Notes: a model not told the origin generated them from the sequence alone. A stretch of 64,000 bases of DNA from JABDBL01 sp963845445 (GCA_963845445.1 CAWJSE010000002.1:1674001-1738000), one strand, 5' to 3'; numbered from the stretch's first letter, positions 9,087 through 18,441 are shown. A program made the numbers and translations.

Positions 9087-9815
9087 CTATATGCTTGACA
9101 TGATAGTTCCAACCGCTTCAACGTTATGAGTTGCCTTAGATTTTATTCGATGTTGGTAATCATCGAACTGATCTTTGAGCCAAGTTATCCAATCATCCAT
9201 TCCTTCGTTAGTTACAGAAGAAACAGCGAAAATATTTATATTGGCATTAAGAGCTTCTATATTGGATTTTGCATTAGCAATTTCGAAATCTACATAGGGT
9301 AAAAGATCTGTTTTGGTTAATATTACAGCATCGCAATTACGAAATATGACTGGATATTTGATAGGCTTATCATCGCCTTCGGCGACAGACAAAAGCACAA
9401 TACGTGTATGCTCCCCCAAAGGGAATTCTGCTGGACAGACAAGATTGCCTACATTTTCAATAAATAGAATATCTGATTTTTCTATCTTTTCGGTATGCAA
9501 TAAACGAGCAATCATTTGAGCATCTAAATGGCAGCTTCTACCTGTGCCAATCTGGAATACTTGTACACCTGTTTTGCTTAGGCGCTGCTTATCCAATTCG
9601 CCGACCATATCTCCTTCAATGACTGTACATTGGTATTGATCTCTTATGGCTAATAACGTTGTTTCTAAAAGCCGAGTTTTACCTGCTCCTGGGGCACTCA
9701 TTAAATTTACTGTCCAAGCATTTAGCTCGTCGAGATGTTCCTGATTATGATTGGCCAGCTCTTCATTATTGGCCAAAATATTTTCTAACATATGTTCACT
9801 AACCAACTCGTGCAT
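9087..9815 (-). CDS. hypB: Hydrogenase maturation GTPase (nickel insertion)
   Basis: SIMIBI-class GTPase that works with HypA to deliver nickel to the HoxH precursor. The P-loop is SAPGAGKT (about residue 41-48), the G-domain continues through VIEGDMVGELD and FIENVGNLVCP, and the guanine-specificity motif is LTKTD. The Cys in NLVCP and the His in CHLDA are the G-domain nickel-site residues. The N-terminal His-rich store and the CxxCGC nickel motif seen in some HypB proteins are absent here, so it is the short form. It overlaps hypA by 17 bases. Confidence 0.95.
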   Translation of the reverse strand: MHELVSEHMLENILANNEELANHNQEHLDELNAWTVNLMSAPGAGKTRLLETTLLAIRDQYQCTVIEGDMVGELDKQRLSKTGVQVFQIGTGRSCHLDAQMIARLLHTEKIEKSDILFIENVGNLVCPAEFPLGEHTRIVLLSVAEGDDKPIKYPVIFRNCDAVILTKTDLLPYVDFEIANAKSNIEALNANINIFAVSSVTNEGMDDWITWLKDQFDDYQHRIKSKATHNVEAVGTIMSSI

Positions 9816-10188
9816 AATTGTTTTCGTCCTTTGTATTGGCTTCTAATATAATACTCACTATGTCAAGTTCTTCACCACTTATTAATTTGCCTATCCCGCC
9901 ACCACACTTGGTGCAACGAAAGGCCTCTGCAATGTCAGGATGGTATACGTCACCGCATTGACAGCATTCTGCAGACGTCATAATAAATTGTGCCTGTAAT
10001 TCGCTGTCCTTACAGCAATTGTAATTTGACTTTAAATTATCAAAGGCAAATTGCAATGATTGCCAATCAATATTGCGAAATTCTCCCAACATAATTTTAA
10101 TGGTAGAAACACTTTCTGCTTCAGGTGTTTCGCTAAACCTTTTAGTAGCGATATCTAAAATTGATTGTGCTATTGTTGCTTCGTGCAT
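9799..10188 (-). CDS. hypA: Hydrogenase maturation nickel metallochaperone
   Basis: A 129-residue protein that binds nickel through its N-terminal Met-His-Glu (MHEATIAQS) and holds a structural zinc by two Cys pairs (CCQC and CTKC). It hands nickel to HoxH with HypB. The C-terminal tail after the zinc finger (ISGEELDIVSI) is the usual family end, extended by ~20 residues. It lies 75 bases after the sensor kinase gene on the same strand, so kinase and hyp/hox genes may share a transcript. Confidence 0.94.
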   Translation of the reverse strand: MHEATIAQSILDIATKRFSETPEAESVSTIKIMLGEFRNIDWQSLQFAFDNLKSNYNCCKDSELQAQFIMTSAECCQCGDVYHPDIAEAFRCTKCGGGIGKLISGEELDIVSIILEANTKDENNYARVG

Positions 10189-10263
10189 TTTTCTACTATT
10201 TGCTCTGAGTAATTATAACAGTGTAATTTCTCCTACCCGTACTCCTAAAGATTGATTCTATCT

Positions 10264-11898
10264 TTAATTATTATCGTTTTTAGGAATAACAAACGCAAAA
10301 GTGCTACCTTGTCCTGGTACACTCTCACACCATATACGTCCACCGTGCATTACTACAATTTTTTGACATAAATACAAACCCAGACCAGTGCTAGCATAAT
10401 ATCTACCAGCACTAGATGCAGCTTGCCAAAAACGTTGAAACAATTTAGGCTTATCTTCTTCTGAAATTCCCTTGCCCGTATCGCTTATACGAATTGTTGT
10501 TGTATTAGGCTCATGCTCCAGAGCTACAATAATGCTACCGCCAGCAGGTGTATATTTTAAAGCATTATCAAGAAGGTTTTGTATGACACGCTTTATTTCA
10601 GAAGCATCACATACGATTTCTTGTAGGGAGTCCGGCAATTGAGCGCGGAGATCAATATTTTTATTTTTGGCCAAAGGTTTTAATTCTTCGACCATAAACA
10701 TTATTACTCTTGATAAATCATGTGGTTGTTTTGCTAGTTGTATAACTCCACTTTCGTAACGATAAACATCTAAAAGGGTTTGTATGAGTTTATAGAGCGC
10801 ATCATTACTTAAATGAATAGTTCCCAAAATATCTGACTGTTCTTTTGAAACAGCACCAAAGTCTCCTTCAAGTAATAATTTGATCGCCCGATTTGCCGCA
10901 AGTATTGGCGTTTTTAGATCATGAGTTAGGGTAGCAACGAAGTCTTCACGTTGTTGTTGCAATAAAACTCTATCTGTAGCACTGACAAATTGTGCCACTA
11001 TACCTGATATTTTGCCTATCGTATTCTTGATTGGCCAGATAGCCCAATCCCAATAAGTAACCGTTGCACTGCTATCTTGAGTAAGATTGAGAGGAGCAGC
11101 CATTTTGCGATAAGGTTGTCCTGAGCCTAATACTTGTTTAAAAGGCTCAGACGATAGATAAGGGATAACTGTAAATAGACTTTTGCCAATAACACTGTCC
11201 CGCTCAATCACATCTGTGATTAGCAAAAATTCGTTATTACATTCGACACAGTTATAATCTAAATCAAGATGGACAATACCAATAGGAGCATTTTCTAATA
11301 TGCTCTTCGTTACTCTCCTTCCGGTCTCCAATTCAGCAATGGAATCACGTTGTGCACGAATTGCTTCTTCTTTAGCATTGAAATAAGCATCCAATGCTAA
11401 ACTCATATCAAAAAATATAACTTTGGTTAAAGAATTGACTAAGGAAAAAGTTTTGTTGCTGTCATTGGGGAATTGTTCAGACAATTGTTTCCTAAACCAC
11501 GAGAGGACACATCTGTATGCTCCCAAATACCAATGTGGATCGAGCCCTATACGATAATGTGTACTACCAACACGCAAACGCTCTTGTACGTATAGTTCAT
11601 CATAATTCCCCTCTGTTAGTCTAAGAAAATATTGCGCTTGAGCCCTTTGCGCTCGTTTCAGTGTTTGTTCATCAGGAAAAAGTTTTCTTGTTTGGGGAAA
11701 AGCAAGAAAATGACTATACATAGTTTCAATTAAGTCATCAGTTTTATTCGCAAGCAATTTGCCAATTTCAGCAACTTGGATTTCATCTTGTTCATTCAGT
11801 TCTTGCCACCGCTTCCGCGCTTCTAAGTCTTCAGACGAAATAGTGTTTGCATATTGATTCGATACTTGCATATTCGAAAATATTCTCTTATCTGCCAC
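10264..11898 (-). CDS. Globin-coupled sensor histidine kinase
   Basis: A 544-residue cytoplasmic kinase with no membrane segments. Residues ~30-180 form a protoglobin (globin-coupled sensor) domain; the pattern VGSTHYRIGLDPHWYLGAY matches the HemAT-type haem-binding helix, with His114 as the likely proximal ligand. Residues ~195-310 are a PAS/PAC-like module, and the HisKA box is ATLTHDLKTP (His326). The HATPase has NLLDNALKYTP, ISDTGKGIS and STGLGLYLCQ. The start is GTG at 11898 with AAAGG seven bases before it. It would sense O2, NO or CO through haem. It lies head-to-head with a response regulator and directly before hypA, so hydrogenase control is a reasonable inference. Confidence 0.9.
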   Translation of the reverse strand: MADKRIFSNMQVSNQYANTISSEDLEARKRWQELNEQDEIQVAEIGKLLANKTDDLIETMYSHFLAFPQTRKLFPDEQTLKRAQRAQAQYFLRLTEGNYDELYVQERLRVGSTHYRIGLDPHWYLGAYRCVLSWFRKQLSEQFPNDSNKTFSLVNSLTKVIFFDMSLALDAYFNAKEEAIRAQRDSIAELETGRRVTKSILENAPIGIVHLDLDYNCVECNNEFLLITDVIERDSVIGKSLFTVIPYLSSEPFKQVLGSGQPYRKMAAPLNLTQDSSATVTYWDWAIWPIKNTIGKISGIVAQFVSATDRVLLQQQREDFVATLTHDLKTPILAANRAIKLLLEGDFGAVSKEQSDILGTIHLSNDALYKLIQTLLDVYRYESGVIQLAKQPHDLSRVIMFMVEELKPLAKNKNIDLRAQLPDSLQEIVCDASEIKRVIQNLLDNALKYTPAGGSIIVALEHEPNTTTIRISDTGKGISEEDKPKLFQRFWQAASSAGRYYASTGLGLYLCQKIVVMHGGRIWCESVPGQGSTFAFVIPKNDNN

Positions 11899-12011
11899 TT
11901 GTTTACCTTTAGCTCAATCGCTTTCACAAGTTAGCTATATTCTCATAATATCCAGTCAGTAGTAAAATGTTGATACTCTAAATAGCAGCTTAGGTTTCCT
12001 GGAACCAATTG
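11899..12011. promoter_or_regulatory. Divergent intergenic region between sensor kinase and response regulator
   Basis: A gap of 113 bases separates the kinase (leftward) from the regulator (rightward) and must hold both promoters. It is AT-rich (for example CTATATTCTCATAATATCC). I could not fix -35/-10 boxes or a clear operator by eye. Confidence 0.4.
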
Positions 12012-12752
12012 ATGACAGAGCAGCTTGACAATACAGATAGAAACCCAATAACAGTTTTATTGGTCGAAGATTATTTACTAACCCGTGTTGGACTAAAAGC
12101 AGTACTAGCACGCACATCAGACATCAAAGTTATTGCTGAAGCTAGTAATGGTGAGGAGGCAGTAAAATTGGCCCACGAGTTAAAGCCAAATGTCATCCTT
12201 ATGGATGTAGGTATGCCAATTATGGATGGCATAGAAGCAGCTAAAATTATTCGTGAACACGATTCTAAAGTTAATGTCGTTATGCTCACTTCCCATGACG
12301 ACGATAGAGACATCTTTGCTTCTTTGTCTGCCGGGGCAGCTGGTTATTGTCTTAAAGATGTAGCTCCCGAACGTCTCTATGCTGCTATTCGTTGTGTCAA
12401 TTCTGGGGATGTATGGTTGGATTCTGCTATAGCTAGTAAGGTTATTAAAAAATACTCTGCCTTACCAGCTCAACAAATTGCAAAAGATGCTAAGACCGAA
12501 GCTTCTGAATCTGTCCCAATCAAACCCAAATATCAGCAGGTCAGTGCGAATAAATTGAGTGAACCTCTCTCTAGTCGTGAATTAGAGGTGCTCAATTTGG
12601 TTGTTGAAGGACTCTCCAACCAAGAAATTGCAGACAAACTTATTATTTCTCTCGCAACAGCAAAAACTCATGTACGCAATATACTTAATAAATTGGCTGT
12701 TGATGATAGAACACAGGCTGCTGTCACAGCCATGCGGCAGGGACTAGTCTAA
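12012..12752 (+). CDS. NarL/LuxR-family response regulator
   Basis: Two-domain DNA-binding regulator of 246 residues. The receiver domain (~1-125) has the acidic pair in LLVEDYLL, the phospho-acceptor Asp in ILMDVGMPIMDG, Thr/Ser in MLTSHDD and Lys in CLKDVAP. A ~60-residue linker follows, then a LuxR/GerE helix-turn-helix (LSSRELEVLNLVVEGLSNQE, then TAKTHVRNILNKL). The TTG three bases upstream is an alternative start. It is divergent from the globin-coupled kinase and precedes hypF by 81 bases, so the pair probably forms one two-component system placed to control the flanking hyp and hox genes. Confidence 0.9.
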   Translation: MTEQLDNTDRNPITVLLVEDYLLTRVGLKAVLARTSDIKVIAEASNGEEAVKLAHELKPNVILMDVGMPIMDGIEAAKIIREHDSKVNVVMLTSHDDDRDIFASLSAGAAGYCLKDVAPERLYAAIRCVNSGDVWLDSAIASKVIKKYSALPAQQIAKDAKTEASESVPIKPKYQQVSANKLSEPLSSRELEVLNLVVEGLSNQEIADKLIISLATAKTHVRNILNKLAVDDRTQAAVTAMRQGLV

Positions 12753-12833
12753 CTGGTTTGTAAATTACAATTTGACTTCCTTGCCTGTCAAGAGAGCAAA
12801 CTCAAGAACTAAAATACCAGGAGTCAAAATAAG

Positions 12834-15251
12834 GTGCAAATCCTAGAAATATCTCCTATTGCAGATTGTCCTGATGATCAACTAGTTAGAGTTCAGGTAA
12901 AAATTGCTGGTATTGTTCAGGGTGTAGGCTTTCGTCCTTTTGTCTATAGATTAGCAAAAACATATAGACTGGCCGGTTTTGTACGCAATTCTGGTGGCAA
13001 ATTAGAAATCGAGGCTGAAGGAAACTCATGTGATATTAAACATTTTATTGAAGATTTAGTAGCTCAAGCACCGCCACTAGCTGCAGTTAACAACATATCA
13101 ATTGAGTACGTATTTCCCACAAATGCACAGAAGTTTAGTATTTTACAGAGTGCAGATGATAAGGATTCTTCATTGCGTGTATCAGTTGATAGCGCAACCT
13201 GTGTTGATTGCTTGAAGGAATTATTTGATAGCAAAGATAAACGATTTAATTACCCATTTATCAATTGTGTCAATTGCGGTCCTCGCTTTACCATTATTGA
13301 CCGTCTCCCTTATGATAGACATCTCACAACAATGTCTGACTTTCAAATGTGTCAGGATTGCTTAAGTGAATATAGAGATCCTCTAAATCGTCGTTTTCAT
13401 TCTCAACCAAATGCCTGCTCGATTTGTGGCCCACAACTCACCTTAGCCAGGTCAAACGGCAAAGATCTGCCGTTCAACGGAAACAACCTTAGTATCATTG
13501 AAGCCACCGTGCAATATTTATTTAAGGGCAATGTCGTTGCCCTTAAAAGTTTGGGTGGTTTTCAGTTGATGGGTGATGCCACCAATTATCTTGCTGTAAA
13601 TAACTTAAGAAAACGCAAAATAAGGCCAAGTAAACCTTTCGCTGTAATGATGCGTGATCTAAATATGGTAAAAAAATATTGTTCAATAACCAAAGAAGAA
13701 GAACGGCTGCTAGGCAGTCTACAAGCACCTATTGTTCTACTCAATAAACTGTTTGATAGCGATATCGCAGAAAATGTAGCACCGAATATTCACTTACTCG
13801 GTGTGATGTTGCCTTATACACCACTGCATCATTTGCTAATATCCTCTTTCGATAGGCCACTGATTATGACTAGTGGCAATATGAGTGAAGAACCTATAGT
13901 TATTGATAATAGTTATGCTACAAAACAACTTGCTGGTATCGCAGATTATTTTTTGATTCATGACCGCAGAATTGCTGCTCGATATGACGATTCGGTAATA
14001 AGAGTGGCCAATGGCTATCCCGTTATTTTACGTAGAGCAAGAGGTTATGCACCAGAACCAATTGAACTTGCATATGCTACAAAAAAACCAATATTATCCT
14101 TTGGCGGACAACTAAAAAATACATTTTGCTTTTATGAAAATAATCAAGCATTTGTTAGTCCACATATAGGTGATCTCGTTAATATAGAGACGATGGAACA
14201 CTATGAAAATACAATAGAAAAGTACAGCAAGCTTTTCGAATTAAAAGAAGAATTATTAGTATGTGACGTGCATCCGGATTATCTATCCACTAAACTTGCA
14301 GAAACACTTGCTATAGAAAAAAATATTCCTCTTTTAAAAGTACAACATCATCATGCTCATATAGTTAGCTGTATGGCTGAACATAATTTATTAGGACCAG
14401 TCATTGGCATCGCATTTGATGGCGCTGGTTATGGACTTGATGGTAGCATTTGGGGCGGTGAATTCATTATTGCAGATCTAAAAACTTTCACCAGATATGC
14501 CTGTCTAGAACCTGTAAGAATGCCTGGAGGTGAGCAAGCGATAAGAGATCCGTGGCGAATGGCTCTAGCTTATATAAATCAAAAAAATTATGGCAGTGAT
14601 TTTGCCGATTTCCAACAAAATATTGAGAAAGACATGGGTTTTGATAAGCTCAATATTATTCTTCAGCAAATACAGAAGGGGGTTAATTCACCTTTGACTT
14701 CAAGCTGTGGGCGCTTATTTGATGCTATTTCATCTATCCTTGGTATTTGTCATCGGGCGTTTTATGAGGGTCAGGCAGCCATTGAATTGGAATCTATTGC
14801 TATGCAAGTGGTAAAAGATACCGAAAGTCTGGAAAAACAGATTAGTCTGAACAACTCTATTTATTCTTACTCTATTGTTGAAAATACAAGTAATCAAAAT
14901 TATGCTGCCCAATACCATGTTTCGATTAAAAATATGTTTAGGGAAATTGCGCAAGACAAAACCTACGGTAAATCGGTTTGTTCAATAGCCTGGCAATTTC
15001 ATCATACTTTGGTTCAAATAATTGTCGATGTTTGTATACTCATTAGAGAAAAATATTTGATCGATAAAGTTTGTTTATCAGGTGGTGTATTTCAAAACAA
15101 TCTTCTTTTACAAGCAGCTGAACTTGCCCTGCAGGCACAAAGATTTTCTGTATACTTCCAGCAGAAGGTACCAGCTAATGATGGTGGTATTTCATTCGGA
15201 CAGGCAATCATTGCTGCAGCCCAAACCAACAATTTATGTGGATATCTTTAA
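12834..15251 (+). CDS. hypF: Carbamoyltransferase for hydrogenase cyanide-ligand synthesis
   Basis: Makes and transfers the carbamoyl group to the C-terminal Cys of HypE, the first step to the CN ligands of the NiFe site. Domains in order: acylphosphatase-like (GIVQGVGFRPFVYRL), two double zinc fingers (CVDC, CVNC, CQDC, CSIC), a YrdC-like nucleotide-binding domain (region of VVALKSLGGFQLMGDA and RKIRPSKPFAVM), and a Kae1-like domain with HHHAHI and GIAFDGAGYGLDG. The length of 805 residues is slightly above the usual 750-780. The start is GTG at 12834 with AGGAG about ten bases before it. Confidence 0.95.
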   Translation: MQILEISPIADCPDDQLVRVQVKIAGIVQGVGFRPFVYRLAKTYRLAGFVRNSGGKLEIEAEGNSCDIKHFIEDLVAQAPPLAAVNNISIEYVFPTNAQKFSILQSADDKDSSLRVSVDSATCVDCLKELFDSKDKRFNYPFINCVNCGPRFTIIDRLPYDRHLTTMSDFQMCQDCLSEYRDPLNRRFHSQPNACSICGPQLTLARSNGKDLPFNGNNLSIIEATVQYLFKGNVVALKSLGGFQLMGDATNYLAVNNLRKRKIRPSKPFAVMMRDLNMVKKYCSITKEEERLLGSLQAPIVLLNKLFDSDIAENVAPNIHLLGVMLPYTPLHHLLISSFDRPLIMTSGNMSEEPIVIDNSYATKQLAGIADYFLIHDRRIAARYDDSVIRVANGYPVILRRARGYAPEPIELAYATKKPILSFGGQLKNTFCFYENNQAFVSPHIGDLVNIETMEHYENTIEKYSKLFELKEELLVCDVHPDYLSTKLAETLAIEKNIPLLKVQHHHAHIVSCMAEHNLLGPVIGIAFDGAGYGLDGSIWGGEFIIADLKTFTRYACLEPVRMPGGEQAIRDPWRMALAYINQKNYGSDFADFQQNIEKDMGFDKLNIILQQIQKGVNSPLTSSCGRLFDAISSILGICHRAFYEGQAAIELESIAMQVVKDTESLEKQISLNNSIYSYSIVENTSNQNYAAQYHVSIKNMFREIAQDKTYGKSVCSIAWQFHHTLVQIIVDVCILIREKYLIDKVCLSGGVFQNNLLLQAAELALQAQRFSVYFQQKVPANDGGISFGQAIIAAAQTNNLCGYL

Positions 15252-15268
15252 TAAATGGTGAAAAACAA

Positions 15269-15553
15269 ATGTGCTTATCTATACCAGGATTAGTAGAAGA
15301 AATTTTTCGCCAAGATGGTTTGACGATGGGCAAAATAAGCTTTGGCGGCATTAAACGTACTGCTTGTCTAGAATATGTGCCCGAGGTAAAAACAGGAGAT
15401 TATGTTTTAGTACATGTCGGTTTTGCTATCAGTATCCTTGATCAAATAGAAGCACAGAAAAGCTTGGACTTCCTAAAGATAATGGATGAAGATGGGTTTA
15501 TGAAAGAACTTAGTACCCTAGGCAATAGAATGCCGGAAAAAGTGGAGGGTTAG
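15269..15553 (+). CDS. hypC: Hydrogenase maturation chaperone HypC
   Basis: A 94-residue chaperone that, with HypD, carries the Fe(CN)2CO unit and binds the HoxH precursor. The start is set by the invariant N-terminus MCLSIPG, whose Cys2 is the functional residue; a longer ORF from 15236 overlaps hypF and would bury it. Further family features are an OB-fold-like core (GLTMGKISFGGI, GDYVLVHVGFAI). It overlaps nothing and ends two bases before hypD. Confidence 0.94.
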   Translation: MCLSIPGLVEEIFRQDGLTMGKISFGGIKRTACLEYVPEVKTGDYVLVHVGFAISILDQIEAQKSLDFLKIMDEDGFMKELSTLGNRMPEKVEG

Positions 15554-15555
15554 TA

Positions 15556-16656
15556 GTGAAATACTTTGACGAGTATCGAGACGAAGAATTAGCCAAAAAA
15601 CTCTCTGCGCAGCTAAAAAAGATAACTACCAGACCGTGGACTATCATGGAAGTTTGTGGTGGACAGACACATACCATTTTGCAATTTGGTTTAGAACAAT
15701 TATTACCTGCTGGCATTGAGCTTGTTCATGGACCAGGCTGTCCAATATGTGTCACACCCTTAGAAATAATAGACAAAGCTATAGCTATTGCCCAATTGCC
15801 TGATGTAATATTCTGTTCCTTTGGTGATATGTTACGAGTTCCAGGCAGCAAAAGCGATTTACTTAGAGCTAAAGCCATTGGAGCCGATATACGCACCGTT
15901 TATTCACCGCTTGATTGTTTGGCAATTGCTCAAGCTAATCCAACAAAAAAAATTGTATTCTTTGCCGTTGGCTTTGAAACTACGGCTCCAGCTAATGCGA
16001 TGGTTGCCTGGCAGGCAAGACGTCTTAAATTAGATAACTTTTTCTTACTCTGTTCACATGTTACAGTGCCACCGGTCATGGTTGCGGTTGTGCAATCGCC
16101 AGAAAATCGTGTGCAAGGATTTTTGGGTCCTGGGCATGTATGCTCCATTATGGGTTTTGAAGAATATATGCCAATTAGTGAGACTTACAAAGTCCCTATT
16201 GTTATTACTGGATTTGAACCACTTGATTTACTGGAAGGTATTTTGCTGTGTGTGGGTCAATTAGAGGAAGGACGATATACTGTTGAAAATCAATATGTAC
16301 GTGCAGTAAGTCAGTCTGGTAACACGGCTGCTCAATCTGTATTGAAAGAGGTATTTGAGATTATTGATCGTCCGTGGCGTGGTATTGGTATCGTTCCTCG
16401 CAGCGGCTATAAGTTAAGCCAAGCTTTTCGTCAATTCGATGCCGAATTGGTTTTTGATACTACATCAATTATTACTATAGAGTCACCGGTATGTATCAGC
16501 GGTCAGATATTGCGTGGCGAGAAAAAACCCATCCATTGCCCAGCATTTGGTAATGAATGTACTCCTGAACGTCCACTCGGTGCTACCATGGTAACTTCGG
16601 AAGGAACTTGCGCATCTTATTATAAATTTGCTAATCAGGTCATTGAGATGAAATGA
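15556..16656 (+). CDS. hypD: Hydrogenase maturation iron-sulfur protein HypD
   Basis: Scaffold on which the Fe(CN)2CO group is assembled with HypC and HypE; it carries a [4Fe-4S] cluster. Conserved motifs are MEVCGGQTHT, HGPGCPICVTP, CSFGDMLRVPGS and GFETTAPAN, and the C-terminal Cys cluster segment FGNECTPERPLG...GTCASYYKF. The start is GTG at 15556 with GGAGGG six bases upstream, inside the hypC end. The length of 366 residues is normal. The stop overlaps the hypE start (ATGA). Confidence 0.95.
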   Translation: MKYFDEYRDEELAKKLSAQLKKITTRPWTIMEVCGGQTHTILQFGLEQLLPAGIELVHGPGCPICVTPLEIIDKAIAIAQLPDVIFCSFGDMLRVPGSKSDLLRAKAIGADIRTVYSPLDCLAIAQANPTKKIVFFAVGFETTAPANAMVAWQARRLKLDNFFLLCSHVTVPPVMVAVVQSPENRVQGFLGPGHVCSIMGFEEYMPISETYKVPIVITGFEPLDLLEGILLCVGQLEEGRYTVENQYVRAVSQSGNTAAQSVLKEVFEIIDRPWRGIGIVPRSGYKLSQAFRQFDAELVFDTTSIITIESPVCISGQILRGEKKPIHCPAFGNECTPERPLGATMVTSEGTCASYYKFANQVIEMK

Positions 16657-17710
16657 ATCAGAACAATACAATTACTTCTCTTATTTGCCCGACGCTAACC
16701 AATCAATCTGACATTGTTAGGCTTGGGCACGGTAGCGGTGGTACTATGTCATCACAACTTCTAAGCAATCTTTTCTTGCCCGCTTTAGGTAACGAGATCC
16801 TCAATCAACTTGATGATGCCTCTATTATTCAAGTTAGAGACACACAATTAGCTATGACAATTGATTCATATGTAGTTAATCCTATCTTTTTCCGGGTGGT
16901 GATATAGGTTCGCTCTCTATCTTCGGCACAGTCAACGATCTATCTATGCGTGGCGCTATACCTATGTCTATTGCGGGGTCATTTATTTTGGAAGAAGGAC
17001 TACCTTTTGATGACTTGCATAAGATAATAAATTCAATGAAAGAGGCATGTCTAAAAACAAATGTCCAATTCGTTACTGGTGATACCAAAGTGGTTAACCG
17101 TGGAGCAGCAGACAAAATATTTATTACTACATGCGGCTTAGGTTTAATACACGCTTTGCCTGCTCCAGCTGCTAATCGCGCTTGTGCGGGCGATAAAATT
17201 ATTGTCAGCGGTGACATTGGCTTGCACGGAACAGCGGTCATGTGCGCTCGCGAATCATTTGCTTTAGAAACAACTATTAAGAGCGATAGCGCCCCGTTAA
17301 ATGATCTGGTGCAGGCTATGCTAAAAACTTGTTCCTCAATCCACTGTTTGCGCGATATCACTAGAGGTGGATTGGCTAGTGTTTTAAATGAATTGGCAAG
17401 TTCTTCCCATATAGGTATTGAAATCGAAGAAAAGCTAATACCTGTAGATGAGCAAGTAGCAAGTATTTGCGCTTTACTTGGACTTGATCCCTTATATGTT
17501 GCCTGCGAAGGACGGCTTGTTGCCATTGTTGCAGAAAATGATGTGCAAAATTTGTTAAACATCATGCATCAGCATCCAGTAGGCAAAAACGCTCAAGCCA
17601 TAGGTGCAGTATCACAGGAACATGCTGGTCGAGTAATTATGAAATCACACGTAGGTGGTCGGCGTATTCTAGACAAATTATCTGGAGATCAATTACCTAG
17701 AATATGCTAA
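16653..17710 (+). pseudogene. hypE: hypE interrupted by a single-base frameshift
   Basis: HypE dehydrates the carbamoyl group received from HypF to a thiocyanate. The first 78 codons (LGHGSGGTMSSQLL, MTIDSYVVNPIFF) are in one frame and end in a false stop at 16905. The remaining ~270 codons are one base back, starting with the expected FPGGDIGSLSIFG. The break lies in the run TTTTTCCGGG at 16887-16896; one extra base there restores an uninterrupted ~352-residue HypE. All else is intact, including the essential C-terminus PRIC with the carbamoyl-accepting Cys. An assembly error is the simpler explanation, since the other hyp and hox genes are intact. A real mutation would block NiFe-site assembly unless another hypE exists. 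Confidence 0.9.
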
Positions 17711-17803
17711 TGCAGAATAATTGTTCTATGACAAGCGAATCAGGGTCGAATTGGATTCCTACTCTAGCTTGGATTATGCACTTATCAAAGAAGACAGCAT
17801 CAA

Positions 17804-18115
17804 TTGGTGAGCTTTTCTGGTGCCTCTAATTCGGCACACCGAGCAACCTTTGCATACCCGACAAGGCGCAGTACGCTTGGACTGTTACGGGGATCCGACT
17901 CGATTGATACCCTTTGCCAGTTAGTGGCAGACCCGCACACTAATGATTATGCTCGAAAGAGCGCAGCAATGGCATTGCAAGGCAAGGGAGACGCCCGCTT
18001 GAGCTTTTTTGCTAGCGCTAACAACCTCAAGCGTTGGCTAGATAATGCGTTGACCAAGCTCCCAACGCTGTGCCAAAAATCAATGTATTTTCTTCAGAAC
18101 CATCAAAATGTATGA
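17804..18115 (+). pseudogene. Possible gene remnant
   Basis: A 103-codon ORF whose middle part (IDTLCQLVADPHTNDYARKS, then AAMALQGKGDA) reads like a HEAT-type helical repeat. It has no convincing ribosome site, and its last ~90 bases run antisense into the cupin gene. Base use is more GC-rich than nearby genes. The 316 bases between hypE and the cupin gene hold nothing else convincing. I regard it as a decayed fragment or chance ORF; the original product is unknown. Confidence 0.25.
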
Positions 18116-18419
18116 CTTCAGCTGGAACTAACAATAGAGATCCTGCTGGATATTTGATTGTTTTTGAGGGATCAAAAATGTCTCCTGTTCCTAGACTCAA
18201 AACACCTTGTACAACAAAAATGCGTGATGTCGCGGAATGCCAGTGAGGACGATCCCAAAAACCACCAGGTATAAAGAAGGCATAAGTAAACGCTTCTCCA
18301 GCAATATCACGTCGTCCCTCAAGTAGAGAATAGCGTGTTCCGTCAGGAGCAATTTCTTGCCAATCAATTTTAGCAGGGTGCCAAGCTAAAAGACCACAAT
18401 CGTCATCTGAGGAGTTCAT
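18027..18419 (-). CDS. Cupin-domain protein
   Basis: A single-domain cupin of 130 residues. The metal-binding motif 1 is visible as PHWHSATSRIFVVQG and motif 2 as PAGSLLLVPAEVIHFDG, which supply His residues for a metal centre. The N-terminal region (IDWQEIAPDGTRYSLLEG) resembles sensor-like or ChrR-type cupins, but the substrate cannot be told. It stands alone and its start is followed upstream by an inverted-repeat region (18431-18583). Confidence is high for the fold and low for a function. Confidence 0.82.
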   Translation of the reverse strand: MNSSDDDCGLLAWHPAKIDWQEIAPDGTRYSLLEGRRDIAGEAFTYAFFIPGGFWDRPHWHSATSRIFVVQGVLSLGTGDIFDPSKTIKYPAGSLLLVPAEVIHFDGSEENTLIFGTALGAWSTHYLANA

Positions 18420-18430
18420 ATTTTATCTTT

Positions 18431-18441
18431 GAACGGTTATC
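18431..18441. promoter_or_regulatory. Inverted-repeat half site GAACGGTTATC upstream of the cupin gene
   Basis: Eleven bases that recur as the exact reverse complement at 18573-18583. The same spot also forms a local hairpin GGTTAT-cctagt-ATAACC (18435-18452). It lies 12 bases before the cupin start codon, a plausible operator position. The 323-base gap 18420-18742 shows no gene. Confidence 0.35.

Noticed and set aside
16884..16905. Programmed -1 frameshift in hypE
   Set aside because: The sequence ATC TTT TTC lacks a canonical X-XXY-YYZ slippery heptamer and I see no obvious downstream stem; a missing base is simpler.
16882..17565. Long antisense ORF opposite hypE
   Set aside because: Shadow of the hypE frame, which has clear family motifs on the plus strand.
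17728..17829. 33-codon ORF after hypE (MTSESGSNWIPTLAW…)
   Set aside because: No ribosome site and no similarity to anything recognised; likely chance.
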